A stretch of DNA of 21,734 nt from JBBRLA01 sp038231615 (lineage in GTDB: Bacteria; Myxococcota_A; Polyangia; Palsa-1104; JAEUJZ01), in NCBI GenBank assembly GCA_038231615.1, contig JBBRLA010000051.1:1-21734 (forward strand), written 5' to 3'. The translations under genes were made by a program, and so were the position numbers. Below the pieces are notes generated by a model. That model was not told the origin of the DNA, made no database searches, and saw nothing but the letters and a program-made list of their open reading frames with translations. Shown here piece by piece: positions 1-7,447 of this stretch (positions within the stretch are counted from its first letter, which is position 1; each line of letters opens with the position of its first letter).

Positions 1-15
1 CACCTGGCCGGAAAC

Positions 16-171
16 AGAAGCACCTGGACCGGGCAGATTTTGGCGTACCGCCTCACTCCCTTCGGTCACGTACAGTAGTACGCTCCCTCGGTCGCTGCGG
101 AATGGGCCCACGCGGCTGAGCGAATGCGAAGCCGTGGGGAGCGCCAAAATCTGCTCCGGCCATGTGCTTCT
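16..171. repeat. Imperfect 30-bp inverted repeat (arms 16-45 and 142-171)
   Basis: Bases 16-45 match the reverse complement of 142-171 at 26 of 30 positions by eye. The inner 13 bases (33-45 against 142-154, GCAGATTTTGGCG) are identical. The 96-base spacer holds a small dyad CGTAC/GTACG at 69-73 and 78-82. The arms could form a long hairpin, or could be the ends of a small mobile or repetitive element. No transposase and no target-site duplication were recognised. The open frames across this stretch have no recognisable protein character, so I treat it as non-coding. Confidence 0.55.
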
Positions 172-226
172 TGCTTAGATGACTTTTCATCATCTGACGC
201 GACCCTGTATAGGAAATATGAAGATC

Positions 227-262
227 CGATGAAGGCTGCGTTGCGTTTCGATGAAGGCTGCG
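227..262. repeat. 14-bp direct repeat upstream of the lipoprotein gene
   Basis: The 14-mer CGATGAAGGCTGCG occurs at 227-240 and again at 249-262, a period of 22 bases. It ends about 25 bases before the chosen ATG at 288. It may be an activator or repressor site, or a chance duplication. A short hairpin (AGATGA at 177-182, TCATCT about 7 bases later) lies further upstream. The leader shows no good Shine-Dalgarno sequence. Confidence 0.4.
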
Positions 263-287
263 CCTTCGCTTGTCGTGGTCGCCGTGC

Positions 288-1052
288 ATGAACCGTGCTA
301 CCTTCAGCGCCGTGCGTACCTACTTGCTGCTTGTGGCGGTCCTCACAGGAAGCTGCGCGGGCGTCTCCGAATCCGCGGCGCCTGACGGGGCGAATCAACC
401 CATTCCCGTGACGGACGGCACCGCGGGCATCGACAGCGGACAAGCCGACGCTCGCGCCATCGTCCCAAACGATGGCGGTCATACCTCTGACCTGGGCCAC
501 GGCAAGGACACCGGCAAGGCGACCTTCACCTATTACTGGCTGGCCGAGCAGTCCGACTACACCGGCGCCAAGGACACCGCGCTTTGCGACGTGCATGCCA
601 AAATTTTGGCGACGGTGCCCCTGGCCTTTGCCCGGTCCCTGCAGATCGAGGGCTCCGGGCGCCTTCTGGATGGCCGCGTGCTCAACATCGGCGGGTCCTG
701 TGCGTGTTCCTCAGGGATGAGCAGTTGCTACATCGTTCTGGACACGACCAAATATCCCTGGGGCATGGGTGCCGGTTCGCGGCCGCTCGTGCCCTATCGA
801 TCCACGGCGGTCGACCCCATGCACATCTCGCTGGATACCCGCCTGTGGGTGCCGGAACTCGTCGGGGTGACCATGCCCGCCGCCTATGGGTTTGTCCATG
901 ACGGCTGTCTCGACGCCGTCGACACCGGCGGCCACATCATCGCGGCGCACATCGACTTCTTCGTCGCCGAGAAGGCCAACTACCTGACTCTGGACCGGAT
1001 GCTCAAGCTGTCCCAGGTGACGGTCTACACCAGCCCGCCCGGCTGTCTCTAG
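288..1052 (+). CDS. Putative lipoprotein with C-terminal 3D domain
   Basis: This 254-aa protein begins with a short basic segment and a hydrophobic stretch (residues 9-20). A lipobox-like LTGSC follows, with Cys23 as the likely lipidated residue. Residues 24-75 are a low-complexity Ala/Gly/Asp linker typical of surface lipoproteins. The C-terminal part matches the 3D domain of MltA-type and Rpf/YocH-type cell-wall proteins: the conserved block AVDTGG (residues 210-215) is followed by HIDFF (221-225), giving the aspartates that name the domain. Four cysteines (138, 140, 147, 207) could form disulfides. By family this suggests peptidoglycan-directed activity outside the cytoplasm, but no MltA-specific N-terminal domain is visible. 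ATG 288 was preferred to an in-frame TTG at 270 because it gives a compact signal peptide; neither has a clear ribosome-binding site. It converges with the sigma-factor gene. Confidence 0.7.
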   Translation: MNRATFSAVRTYLLLVAVLTGSCAGVSESAAPDGANQPIPVTDGTAGIDSGQADARAIVPNDGGHTSDLGHGKDTGKATFTYYWLAEQSDYTGAKDTALCDVHAKILATVPLAFARSLQIEGSGRLLDGRVLNIGGSCACSSGMSSCYIVLDTTKYPWGMGAGSRPLVPYRSTAVDPMHISLDTRLWVPELVGVTMPAAYGFVHDGCLDAVDTGGHIIAAHIDFFVAEKANYLTLDRMLKLSQVTVYTSPPGCL

Positions 1053-1064
1053 TTGGGCGACGGA

Positions 1065-1082
1065 GCGCTGCTTCATCAGCGC
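1065..1082. terminator. Possible bidirectional hairpin between convergent genes
   Basis: GCGCTG (1065-1070) and CAGCGC (1077-1082) form a perfect 6-bp stem with loop CTTCAT. It sits in the 50-bp gap between the stops of the lipoprotein gene and the sigma-factor gene, where a shared terminator is expected. There is no T-tract on either side, so intrinsic termination would be weak. Confidence 0.35.
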
Positions 1083-1102
1083 GCGGCCGCAGCCATCGCC
1101 GC

Positions 1103-1900
1103 CTACTCTTCCTTCAGCAGCCCATCGCGCAAGAGGGTCACGGCGCGGGCATGCAGGCGCGAGGCCCATGACTTGGAGAGCCCCATGCTGGCCCCGACCT
1201 GCTCCAGGGTCTGATCGCCGAAGTAATACAGATCGATGAGGTGCCGCTCCTTGTCGGGCAGCGTCTCGATCACCCGGCGGACGCGCTGCGAGAGCTGGTG
1301 CCGTTCGAGCTGTTCGTGCGCCGCAGGCCGCTCGTCGAGCAGCGCGTCCTCCCCCACGGTCCCGAGCAGGGTCACGAAGACCGTCACCACCCCGTGGATG
1401 GCCCGTGCCAGCTCCCGCACGTGCTTCTCGGGGGAGTCGGCCTCGTCTCCCTTGCCGGCCTCGATGCCGCTCTTGCGTTCCGCGGCCTCTTGATCGGTGA
1501 GCTGCTCCAGGTAGCGGGAGGCGCGGGCCTCGAAGCGCACCTTGGTATACTCGCTACGGGGGAGCCAGCCCATGGTGCGTACGCCGTCGAACATGGCGCC
1601 GCGGATGCGGTAGTAGGCAAAGGTGCTGAACACGGCACCGTGGCGGTCGTCGTAGCGTTGCGCGGCCTCGATCAGGCCCTGCATGCCGAAGCCGACTAGG
1701 TCGTCGAACTCGATCCCCGGCATCTGCTCCCGGAGCTTGCGGGCGATGGAGCGGACGAAGGGGATGTTGTCCTCGACCAGGCGATTCTGGGCCGGGGTCC
1801 TGACGACGCTGGACGCAGAGCGGCCCGGGGTTTTCTTGGGTGGATCGGTCCCGGCGGGCGCGGGGGCGGGCTTTTGCCCGGGCTGTCGAGGCCGCGACAT
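1103..1900 (-). CDS. FliA-like sigma-70-family RNA polymerase sigma factor
   Basis: The 265-aa protein has a Pro/Lys-rich N-terminal tail (1-35), then sigma region 2: NIPFVRSIARKL (45-56), then FDDLVGFGMQGLIEAAQRYD (65-84), then FSTFAYYRIRGAMFDGVR (91-108). This is the FliA/SigB style (D-L-x-x-x-G-x-x-G-L; F-x-T-F-A-x-x-R-I-R-G). A helix-turn-helix region 4 occupies about 210-260 (TLPDKERHLIDLYYF, then TLEQVGASMGLSKSWASRLH). The segment between (about 115-205) corresponds to region 3 plus a charged linker. The ATG at 1900 follows a G-rich stretch; longer readings run into the neighbouring exported-protein gene in another frame. It is the last gene of the minus-strand run, 20 bp after its upstream neighbour, so it may be co-transcribed with the lipid-type cluster and may direct transcription of it or of unlinked targets. 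No anti-sigma factor was seen nearby. Confidence 0.85.
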   Translation of the reverse strand: MSRPRQPGQKPAPAPAGTDPPKKTPGRSASSVVRTPAQNRLVEDNIPFVRSIARKLREQMPGIEFDDLVGFGMQGLIEAAQRYDDRHGAVFSTFAYYRIRGAMFDGVRTMGWLPRSEYTKVRFEARASRYLEQLTDQEAAERKSGIEAGKGDEADSPEKHVRELARAIHGVVTVFVTLLGTVGEDALLDERPAAHEQLERHQLSQRVRRVIETLPDKERHLIDLYYFGDQTLEQVGASMGLSKSWASRLHARAVTLLRDGLLKEE

Positions 1901-1920
1901 GTGCCCCCAGTATACAGGTA

Positions 1921-2364
1921 CTACCGGGCTTCGACGATGCGCTGGAGGGTGATGGGCTGGTTGCCCTGGCGCTGAATCACCTGGATCACGTCGCGCCCCT
2001 GTGCGGTGAAGCAGGGCTCGATGGCCTCCGGCACCGGCAGAAGGCAGCCCTGGGCGCCCTTCCAGGTGACCTTGCCGCGCCGGTTCTCCAGTTCCTGCGG
2101 CGGCAGGTGCATTGACACCAGGTTGATCAGGGTGTAGGTCCCGTCCTCGGACAGATCCAGGATCAGCCGCCCGACATAGCCGCTCGGTGCCCCGGAGAAG
2201 CGCCCCGTGATCGGCTTGGCTTCGCTCACCTTGCCCTCCTTCTTGCCATGTTTCTCGCGGGCCTGCGAAACCGGCGCGGACGCCCCGAGCCAGAGGAAAA
2301 GAAAACACAGCGGGACCCCGATGGACCCGGCAAGGGACTTGGATGGCATGACTCCTTTTAGCAT
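1921..2364 (-). CDS. Small exported protein of unknown function
   Basis: The 147-aa product has a signal-peptide-like start: Lys-containing N-terminus, hydrophobic core GVPLCFLFLWLGASAPVS, and a likely cleavage after SQA near residue 35. The mature part is about 110 residues with a Lys-rich start, a beta-rich middle (GRLILDLSEDGTYTLINLV) and two cysteines (about 106 and 117) that could pair. The segment resembles small periplasmic proteins measuring lipid or metabolite status only in general shape; I do not recognise the family. A second in-frame ATG at 2349 has AAAGGAG only 2 bases before it, too close to be ideal, so the start is uncertain. The gene lies 32 bp downstream of the small membrane-protein gene and 20 bp before the sigma-factor gene. 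Confidence 0.6.
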   Translation of the reverse strand: MLKGVMPSKSLAGSIGVPLCFLFLWLGASAPVSQAREKHGKKEGKVSEAKPITGRFSGAPSGYVGRLILDLSEDGTYTLINLVSMHLPPQELENRRGKVTWKGAQGCLLPVPEAIEPCFTAQGRDVIQVIQRQGNQPITLQRIVEAR

Positions 2365-2396
2365 GACATGAAAGGGGCGCCGGGGGCGGGCCCGAA

Positions 2397-3050
2397 TTAT
2401 GACAGCACCGCCTCGCTACCTGGGCTGCCCTTGGGGCCGGCATACCGGCGCTGACGCAGAAGGCGCCGCGCCAGGCGCTCGATCAGATAGAACAGGCTGA
2501 CGCCGAAGAGCAGGTTGCAGACGGCATAGATCGGGAAGCTGGGGAAGAACCGCCGCACCCCGGGGAAAATGGCGAAGGCCAGGTTGATGTTGGTCGCCGG
2601 GGGGGTCAAAAACCGGGTGACGACCTGGAGCAGGGCCACCCAGAGGCCGGCCCACAGGAAGCTCCCCCGGGGCCATCCCAGGCGTCTGACGGTGAAGACG
2701 CCGAGGAAAAAGCCGCCCACGTGGGTCAGGAGCGAGGTGGGCATGAAGGAATCGCCGAAAAGGAGGTCCACGATCCACATCCCGCTGCCCACGATGACCC
2801 AGCACAGGCCGATGCAGGCCGGTCGGGCGGCGTCGAGCAGGGCCCCGGCGCCGATGAGCAGCGTGGCCACGTGGCAGGCCCAGAGCAGGCCCTGGGGTTC
2901 TCCTCGGTACAGGTATGTGCTGGCGTGGGCCCCGTAGAAGACCAGCGCGAGCAGCGCCACTCCGGATCGCGCCGGCCCGCCCAACCCGGAACTCATCCGC
3001 CGGCCGGAGCTTATCCGCAGGCCGGGGTTCATGCGCCGGCCGGAGCTCAT
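2397..3050 (-). CDS. Small polytopic membrane protein, unknown family
   Basis: The 217-aa protein has about five or six hydrophobic segments (roughly residues 29-47, 54-73, 78-99, 105-122, 130-148, 172-192) and a basic C-terminal tail. Isolated histidines (42, 60, 110) and a PATNIN motif near residue 152 are the only polar features inside the hydrophobic region. Its ATG overlaps the ACP stop as ATGA, indicating translational coupling to the cluster. The first 24 residues are four imperfect hexapeptide repeats of the form M/I-[SN]-[SP]-G-[RL]-[RG], so translation could instead start at Met7 or Met19. I do not recognise the family. A role in handling or moving the cluster's lipid product is a guess from position. 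Confidence 0.65.
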   Translation of the reverse strand: MSSGRRMNPGLRISSGRRMSSGLGGPARSGVALLALVFYGAHASTYLYRGEPQGLLWACHVATLLIGAGALLDAARPACIGLCWVIVGSGMWIVDLLFGDSFMPTSLLTHVGGFFLGVFTVRRLGWPRGSFLWAGLWVALLQVVTRFLTPPATNINLAFAIFPGVRRFFPSFPIYAVCNLLFGVSLFYLIERLARRLLRQRRYAGPKGSPGSEAVLS

Positions 3051-3059
3051 GCGCCGGCC
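2979..3059. repeat. 18-bp tandem repeat spanning the ACP/membrane-protein junction
   Basis: On the minus strand, four 18-bp units read from 3050 to 2979 and encode MSSGRR, MNPGLR, ISSGRR and MSSGLG. A partial fifth unit (GGCCGGCGC, 3051-3059) lies inside the end of the ACP gene. The GGCCGG cores make it prone to slippage. A gain or loss of one unit keeps the frame and changes only the N-terminus and the number of candidate ATG starts. Confidence 0.7.
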
Positions 3060-3472
3060 GGGGGGGGCCGATGCAGGTTAGCGTCCAGGTTCATTTGGGC
3101 CACGATGCAGATCGATTCGACGGTGATCAGGGAGAAGAGCTGCCGGGGGTTCACCTGATCGCGGTCGGGCACCGCCGAAAGCGCCGGCAGCCACTCTGCC
3201 AGGCGGTCCACCACCGGCCGGGTCAGGAACCCCTCCTTCATCACTTCGGGCGACGAGAAGTCCAGCCGGGTCAGGAAATTCAGTTCGGTGTCGCGTACGC
3301 GGATGCCCAGCTCCCGCTCCAGCATGAACACGATGTCGATGAAGTCCAGGGAGTTGGCCCCCAGATCATCCACCAGGCGGCTGTGGGGGGTGATGCGCTC
3401 GGCCTCGATCGCCAGGCTCTCGGCCACGCAGGCCCGCACCTGGGTAAAAATCGGTTCACGTATTTGCATCAT
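3047..3472 (-). CDS. Acyl carrier protein with an insertion/extended C-terminus
   Basis: The 141-aa protein carries the phosphopantetheine site in DDLGANSLDFID, with Ser41 as the expected attachment residue, inside an ordinary ACP helix I-loop-helix II layout (residues 5-60). After ELGIRV, where a normal ACP of about 80 residues would run quickly into its last helices, there are about 45 additional residues before LITVESICIVAQ (about 114-125), which looks like the usual helix III/IV segment. The protein ends in a Pro-rich tail. It presumably holds the growing chain for the neighbouring KS, KR and dehydratase enzymes. ATG 3472 overlaps the nitroreductase stop (ATGA) and follows AGGTGG at suitable spacing; ATG 3469 and GTG 3481 are alternatives. 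Confidence 0.85.
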   Translation of the reverse strand: MMQIREPIFTQVRACVAESLAIEAERITPHSRLVDDLGANSLDFIDIVFMLERELGIRVRDTELNFLTRLDFSSPEVMKEGFLTRPVVDRLAEWLPALSAVPDRDQVNPRQLFSLITVESICIVAQMNLDANLHRPPPAGA

Positions 3473-4116
3473 TCGATCCACCTTGTGACCAGCGCCGCGG
3501 ACTTGCGCTCCGTCGGCGCGGGGGCCTCATCGGGGAAACCCAGCGGGATCAGCGCGGCGATCTCCCAGCCGGTGGGTACCGACAGGATCGTCCGCAGCGC
3601 TCCATCTGCCAGAAGCGGGCCGGTCATGCCGGAGGCCCCCAACCCCAGCGCCTGAGCCATCAGCAACAGGTTCTCCATGGCCATGGCCGCGCCGATGAGG
3701 CCGGAGTCCCGCTCCATGCGGGCGATGTTGCGGCGGTCCTCTTCGGGAAGTGTCGGGCGGACCAGGTGTGAGAGGACCTGGGCACCGCGGCAGAGCACCC
3801 CGATCACCAGGGGGGCGCCCTCGAAGCGGGTAAAATAGTCGCCGTAGGCCAGGAAGGCGTCGCGGCAGCCATCGTCGATATGGGTGGCTACGCGCTCCTT
3901 GGCCAAGCGCACGGCGGCGGCCATGGCGGCAATCCGCTCGGGGTTCTTCACCACCAGGAAGCGCCACGGCTGGCGGTTGCTGGCAGAGGGGGCCAGGGTC
4001 GCGGCCTCCAGCACCTGCTCGATCAGGTCGCGCGGGGGCATGTCGGGGCGGAAGCGGCGCACGCTGCGGCGGCTGCGCAATACTTCCGCGAAACTTGGGT
4101 CAGGTGAGGTCATCAT
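3469..4116 (-). CDS. Nitroreductase-family flavin oxidoreductase
   Basis: The 215-aa protein has the family signature RSRRSVRRF near the N-terminus (14-22), for FMN phosphate binding. LAPSASNRQPWRFLVV follows (about 43-58), then the C-terminal GWEIAALIPLGFPDEAP block. Length is normal for an FMN-dependent NAD(P)H nitroreductase. Such enzymes also act as oxidases or ene-type reductases in biosynthetic clusters. Because no FabI, FabK or FabL-type enoyl reductase is seen among the co-directional genes, it might set double bonds in the ACP-bound chain; this is inference. The start ATG 4116 overlaps the upstream FabG-type stop (ATGA), and the stop overlaps the ACP start. Confidence 0.85.
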   Translation of the reverse strand: MMTSPDPSFAEVLRSRRSVRRFRPDMPPRDLIEQVLEAATLAPSASNRQPWRFLVVKNPERIAAMAAAVRLAKERVATHIDDGCRDAFLAYGDYFTRFEGAPLVIGVLCRGAQVLSHLVRPTLPEEDRRNIARMERDSGLIGAAMAMENLLLMAQALGLGASGMTGPLLADGALRTILSVPTGWEIAALIPLGFPDEAPAPTERKSAALVTRWIE

Positions 4117-4892
4117 CCGATCTGGTAGCCTCCATCCACGGCATGCACCGATCCGGTGACATAGGCGGCGCGGTCGCTGAGCAGGAAGGTGGCCAGCCCC
4201 GCCACCTCCTCGGGGGTCCCCAGGCGTCGCGCCGGCACCCGCCCGAGCAGCTCGCTCTGGCCGAGGGTCCTGGTGCTCTCGAGCATGCCGGTGTCGATGG
4301 GACCGGGGCGGACGCAGGTGACGCGGATGCCTTTGGGGGCGTATTCCACCGCCAGGGCGCGGCACAGTGCCTCGATGCCGCCCTTGCTGGCGGCATAGGC
4401 CGCCTGTCCCCGGTAGGGACGTTCGGCGGCCACCGATGAGAAGAGCACGATGACCCCGCTTCGCTGCCGCAGCATGGCGGGCAGCGCGGCGCGGCAGCAG
4501 GCGATGGCGCCCAACAGGTTGACGTTCAGGGTGGCGGCCACCTCTTCCAGCGGCGTGGTCAGAAGCAGGCCGCTCTTCGCCACCCCGGCGCAGAGCAGGA
4601 GACCATCGATCCCTCCCGCCGATTCGACGAAGCGCCCGATGGCGGCCTCCACCTCCTCGCCCCGGGAGACATCGAAGGGCAGCAGCATCGATCTGGCCCC
4701 AGATTCTTCTTGCAGCGTGAACGCTAGATTTTCGGCCGCCGTCGTGTTGCCGCGGTAGCCCAGCCCGATCACCGCGGCGCCCTCTCGCGAGCACGAAAGC
4801 GCCACCGCCCGGCCGATGCCGCCGCTGGCGCCGGTGATGAGCAGCCGCTTACCCTGAAGTGGCAACACTTTTGCGGATGACGAGGCTGGCAT
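4113..4892 (-). CDS. FabG-type 3-oxoacyl-ACP reductase (SDR)
   Basis: The 259-aa short-chain dehydrogenase has the cofactor motif TGASGGIG (20-27), CAGV (101-104) in place of NNAG, and the catalytic set Ser152/153, Tyr166 and Lys170 (YAASK). The PGPIDTGM loop and the C-terminal GSVHAVDGGY block are typical of FabG. It most likely reduces 3-oxoacyl-ACP with NADPH. ATG 4892 has GGAGG five bases upstream and lies inside the ketosynthase gene, giving a 44-bp overlap; that is the longest overlap in the cluster, and GTG 4868 is a possible later start. Of the three SDRs here it has the most canonical FabG features and lies directly beside the KS. Confidence 0.88.
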   Translation of the reverse strand: MPASSSAKVLPLQGKRLLITGASGGIGRAVALSCSREGAAVIGLGYRGNTTAAENLAFTLQEESGARSMLLPFDVSRGEEVEAAIGRFVESAGGIDGLLLCAGVAKSGLLLTTPLEEVAATLNVNLLGAIACCRAALPAMLRQRSGVIVLFSSVAAERPYRGQAAYAASKGGIEALCRALAVEYAPKGIRVTCVRPGPIDTGMLESTRTLGQSELLGRVPARRLGTPEEVAGLATFLLSDRAAYVTGSVHAVDGGYQIG

Positions 4893-6138
4893 TCTGCCCT
4901 CCGAAGGCGAAGGAGTTGGACAGGACGTGGGTCTGTTGCACTGCGCGGGCTTGATGCGGAACGTAGTCCAGGTCGCAGGCCGGGTCCGCCTCGTCCAGGT
5001 TCAGCGTCGGGTGCAAACGCCCCACTGCCATCATCGCCACCGCCGCCACCAGTTCCACCGCGCCGGCGGCGGAGATCAGGTGGCCGATCATCGACTTGGT
5101 GGCCACGATGGGCACCTGCCCGGCCCGCGCGCCGAAGAGCCGCTTGTAGGCCAGGGTCTCCACCGGGTCGTTCTTCGGCGTGCTGGTGCCGTGGGCGTTG
5201 ACGGCGTCGATGTGGTCCGGCGAGAGGCCGGCATCCCGCAGCGCGCGGGTCATTGCCTGGAGCGCCCCGCGGGCCTCGGGGTGGGGCTCGCTGATGCCGT
5301 GGGCGTCGAAGGAGTTGCCATAACCCACGATCTCCGCCAGGGGCGCGGCCCCGCGGTGCCGGGCGTCATCGAGGCGTTCGAGCACCACCACCGCGGCCCC
5401 CTCGCCCAGCACGAAGCCGTCGCGGCGGCGGTCGAAGGGGCGGGAGGCGCGGGATGGGGCATCGTTGCGGGTGCTGGTGGCCGAGAGCTTGCAGAAGCCG
5501 GCCACCCCCAGCGGGTTGATCATCGAATCCGTGCCGCCGGCCAGCATGAAGCGCCGCCGGCCGTCGCGCACCAGGCGAAAGGCCGCCCCGATGGCATCCG
5601 TCCCGGCGGCGCAGGCCGAGACGTGGATGAGTGGCGGCGTACCCAACCCATAACGCCGGGTCAGAAGGCTGGCGCAGACATCCGAGGGGGTCTGGAGGAA
5701 GGCGCGGCGCAGGAGCGGGTCTTCCGGCAGGTTGAAGCCCGGGCGCTGGCTGCGGGCCAGGTCGTCCATGGAGAATAGTTCCAGTCCGACGCCCAGGCTG
5801 ACGCCGCCCGCGCTTCTTTCGGTCCTGTCGCCTTGGAAGCCGCCCGCCAGGCCCGCGCTCTCCATGGCCTGCCGGGCGGCTTCCAGGGCGAAGGCCACCT
5901 TGCGGTCCTTGTGCGCCCACACCGCTTCCTCGCGGGTCAGCGGCCCGCGAGAAAGCAGCGCCGCCACCGGGACCTTGACCTCTGCGGCGATGCGGGTGTT
6001 CAGGGTGGCCGGATCGAAGATCGTGATCGGGCCGATGCCCGAGGTGCCGCTCAGCAGGGCGTCGCGGAACGCTTCCACCGCGGTGCCCACGGGGCTGACC
6101 ACGCCCATTCCGGTAATGACCACGCGGTGCGTCCCCAT
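4849..6138 (-). CDS. FabF-type beta-ketoacyl-ACP synthase (KS)
   Basis: The 429-aa protein has full thiolase-fold KS length. It has the nucleophile Cys176 in HVSACAAGTDAIGAA, His316 in NAHGTSTPKND, and His353 in KSMIGHLISAAGAVE, so the Cys-His-His triad is intact. NSFAFGGQNASLV marks the C-terminus. It should extend an ACP-bound chain with malonyl-ACP. The ATG at 6138 shares one base with the stop of the upstream KS-like gene (TGATG) and has GGGAGGT six bases before it; a longer reading from TTG 6168 is less likely. Pairing with the truncated KS-like protein immediately upstream recalls KSalpha/chain-length-factor pairs of type II polyketide and aryl-polyene systems. Confidence 0.92.
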   Translation of the reverse strand: MGTHRVVITGMGVVSPVGTAVEAFRDALLSGTSGIGPITIFDPATLNTRIAAEVKVPVAALLSRGPLTREEAVWAHKDRKVAFALEAARQAMESAGLAGGFQGDRTERSAGGVSLGVGLELFSMDDLARSQRPGFNLPEDPLLRRAFLQTPSDVCASLLTRRYGLGTPPLIHVSACAAGTDAIGAAFRLVRDGRRRFMLAGGTDSMINPLGVAGFCKLSATSTRNDAPSRASRPFDRRRDGFVLGEGAAVVVLERLDDARHRGAAPLAEIVGYGNSFDAHGISEPHPEARGALQAMTRALRDAGLSPDHIDAVNAHGTSTPKNDPVETLAYKRLFGARAGQVPIVATKSMIGHLISAAGAVELVAAVAMMAVGRLHPTLNLDEADPACDLDYVPHQARAVQQTHVLSNSFAFGGQNASLVIRKSVATSG

Positions 6139-6974
6139 CAGGCGACCTCCCAGCGGCTTTGCGCCCAAAGCCCGTCCCCGTGGCGGGCCTCGTGGATCAG
6201 CACCCCGGCGGCGGCCTGGGAGAGGGCGACGGGGAGGGACGCGGCGCCCAGGGGGTCGAAAAGGGGCGCGGGATCTTGCGCATAGCCCAGGGCAAAGGAC
6301 AAAGACCGGGCGCGATCCCGGGCCCCGCGGAGGGCGGCGTCTCCGGCGCGTTCCAGCACCAGGCAGCCCGCGGCGTCTCCGAGGGCAGCCAGATCCGGCT
6401 CGGTGCCCGCGGGTGCCAGGCGGCGCAGTTGATGTTCGACCAGGAAGTTGCGCTGGTGCGCCACGCCCACCACCAGCGCCCGATCGATCTCGTTGGCGTG
6501 CAGGGCCGCCGCCGCTTCTTCCAGGGCCTGGTAGGCTTGCCCGACGCCGGGGTAGAGCACCACGTAGGGCCCCTGTACATCAAAATTCGCCGAGATGTGG
6601 TACGCGGGCATATTGGGCAGGCAGCGGAAGGTCAGGAGCGGGTTGCCTCGCTGGTAGCCTTCGGCGGCGAAGCGTCGCATGTCGAAGCCGCCGTCGGCGT
6701 CGAGGGATGCCTGTAGCACCGGGTCAATGTCGCGGGCCTCGAAGGGGATGTAGCCCACCGCCAGATAAAGACCCGTGCGCTCCCCCTGCGCGGTCTCGGC
6801 CAGGCCGGCGCAGGCCAGGGCGCGGCCGGTGGCTACCACCGCCATGTCGTCCTGCCGCCCCATGAACTTGCGGCTCTTCTTGACCTTCAGGTAGGGCAGC
6901 GGGTCGCACCCGGTCTCTTCCCCCAGGAGCACCACGCAGCCCATGCCGGAGACGGCCAGCCCATCGAGGATCAT
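6138..6974 (-). CDS. Truncated ketosynthase-like protein lacking the active-site Cys (chain-length-factor-like)
   Basis: The 278-aa protein resembles the N-terminal half of a ketosynthase: GLAVSGMGCVV at the start, DDMAVVATGRALACAGL near 42-58, and a nucleophile-elbow region at YHISANFDVQGPYVVLYPGVG (125-145, split by me only for description). Aligned with the KS next door, the cysteine position is Val144. The C-terminal His motifs (AHGT, GH) are absent and the chain ends about 150 residues short of a complete KS. This fits PF13723-like partial ketosynthase proteins, which occur with FabF-type enzymes in aryl-polyene and ladderane-like clusters. A structural or length-setting partner role is likely; condensation on its own is not. 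Its ATG overlaps the dehydratase stop (ATGA). Confidence 0.75.
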   Translation of the reverse strand: MILDGLAVSGMGCVVLLGEETGCDPLPYLKVKKSRKFMGRQDDMAVVATGRALACAGLAETAQGERTGLYLAVGYIPFEARDIDPVLQASLDADGGFDMRRFAAEGYQRGNPLLTFRCLPNMPAYHISANFDVQGPYVVLYPGVGQAYQALEEAAAALHANEIDRALVVGVAHQRNFLVEHQLRRLAPAGTEPDLAALGDAAGCLVLERAGDAALRGARDRARSLSFALGYAQDPAPLFDPLGAASLPVALSQAAAGVLIHEARHGDGLWAQSRWEVA

Positions 6975-7447
6975 GGGTTCGGCGCCTCCGGCAGCTCACG
7001 GGTCCAGAGCTTGTACAGGTAGCGCCGCTGTTCATGCACCCGCTCTGAATCGATGCGCCGCAGCACGAAGGTCAGGAGCATGCGTGCAACCAATCGCTCG
7101 CGAACATGAAGTTCGGCGCGGACCTCGGCGGCGGTGTCCAGGCGCGAGGCCAGAGTGACCTTCAAATCCAGGCAGTCGCCGGGCCACACCGGTTCGTAAA
7201 ACTTGGCCTTCTGCACCTGGGTCAAAAGCGCCCGCAGGGGGGTCGGAGCGTCGGGTGGCTGCCCGCTGGCCTCCAGCAGGTACCCTCCGAGCTGCGCCGC
7301 CGCCTCGATCATCAGGCTGCCGGGGAAGACCGGGTAATCGGGAAAATGGTCGTGAAGCACTTCGTCGGTGAGGGTCACGGCCTTCAGGCCGCGGGCGAAT
7401 TCGCCGGGCCGCACCTCGGTGATCTTGTCGAGCAGAAAGAAGCGCAT
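6971..7447 (-). CDS. FabZ/FabA-like 3-hydroxyacyl-ACP dehydratase (hotdog fold)
   Basis: The 158-aa protein has the FabZ/FabA signature HFPDYPVFPGSLMIEAAAQ, with His34 as the expected catalytic histidine and Glu48 as its acidic partner. The FYEPVWPGD segment (about 91-99) matches the FabZ F-x-x-P-V-x-P-G-D block. It should remove water from 3-hydroxyacyl-ACP to make enoyl-ACP. The usual family length is about 140-150 residues; the extra residues form a basic C-terminal tail. The ATG shares one base with the stop of the radical SAM gene upstream (TGATG). Confidence 0.88.
   Translation of the reverse strand: MRFFLLDKITEVRPGEFARGLKAVTLTDEVLHDHFPDYPVFPGSLMIEAAAQLGGYLLEASGQPPDAPTPLRALLTQVQKAKFYEPVWPGDCLDLKVTLASRLDTAAEVRAELHVRERLVARMLLTFVLRRIDSERVHEQRRYLYKLWTRELPEAPNP

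Noticed and set aside
53..596. Minus-strand open frames across the leader and lipoprotein gene
   Set aside because: They cross the inverted repeat and run antisense to the lipoprotein, with Arg/Gln-rich low-complexity products and no recognisable domain.
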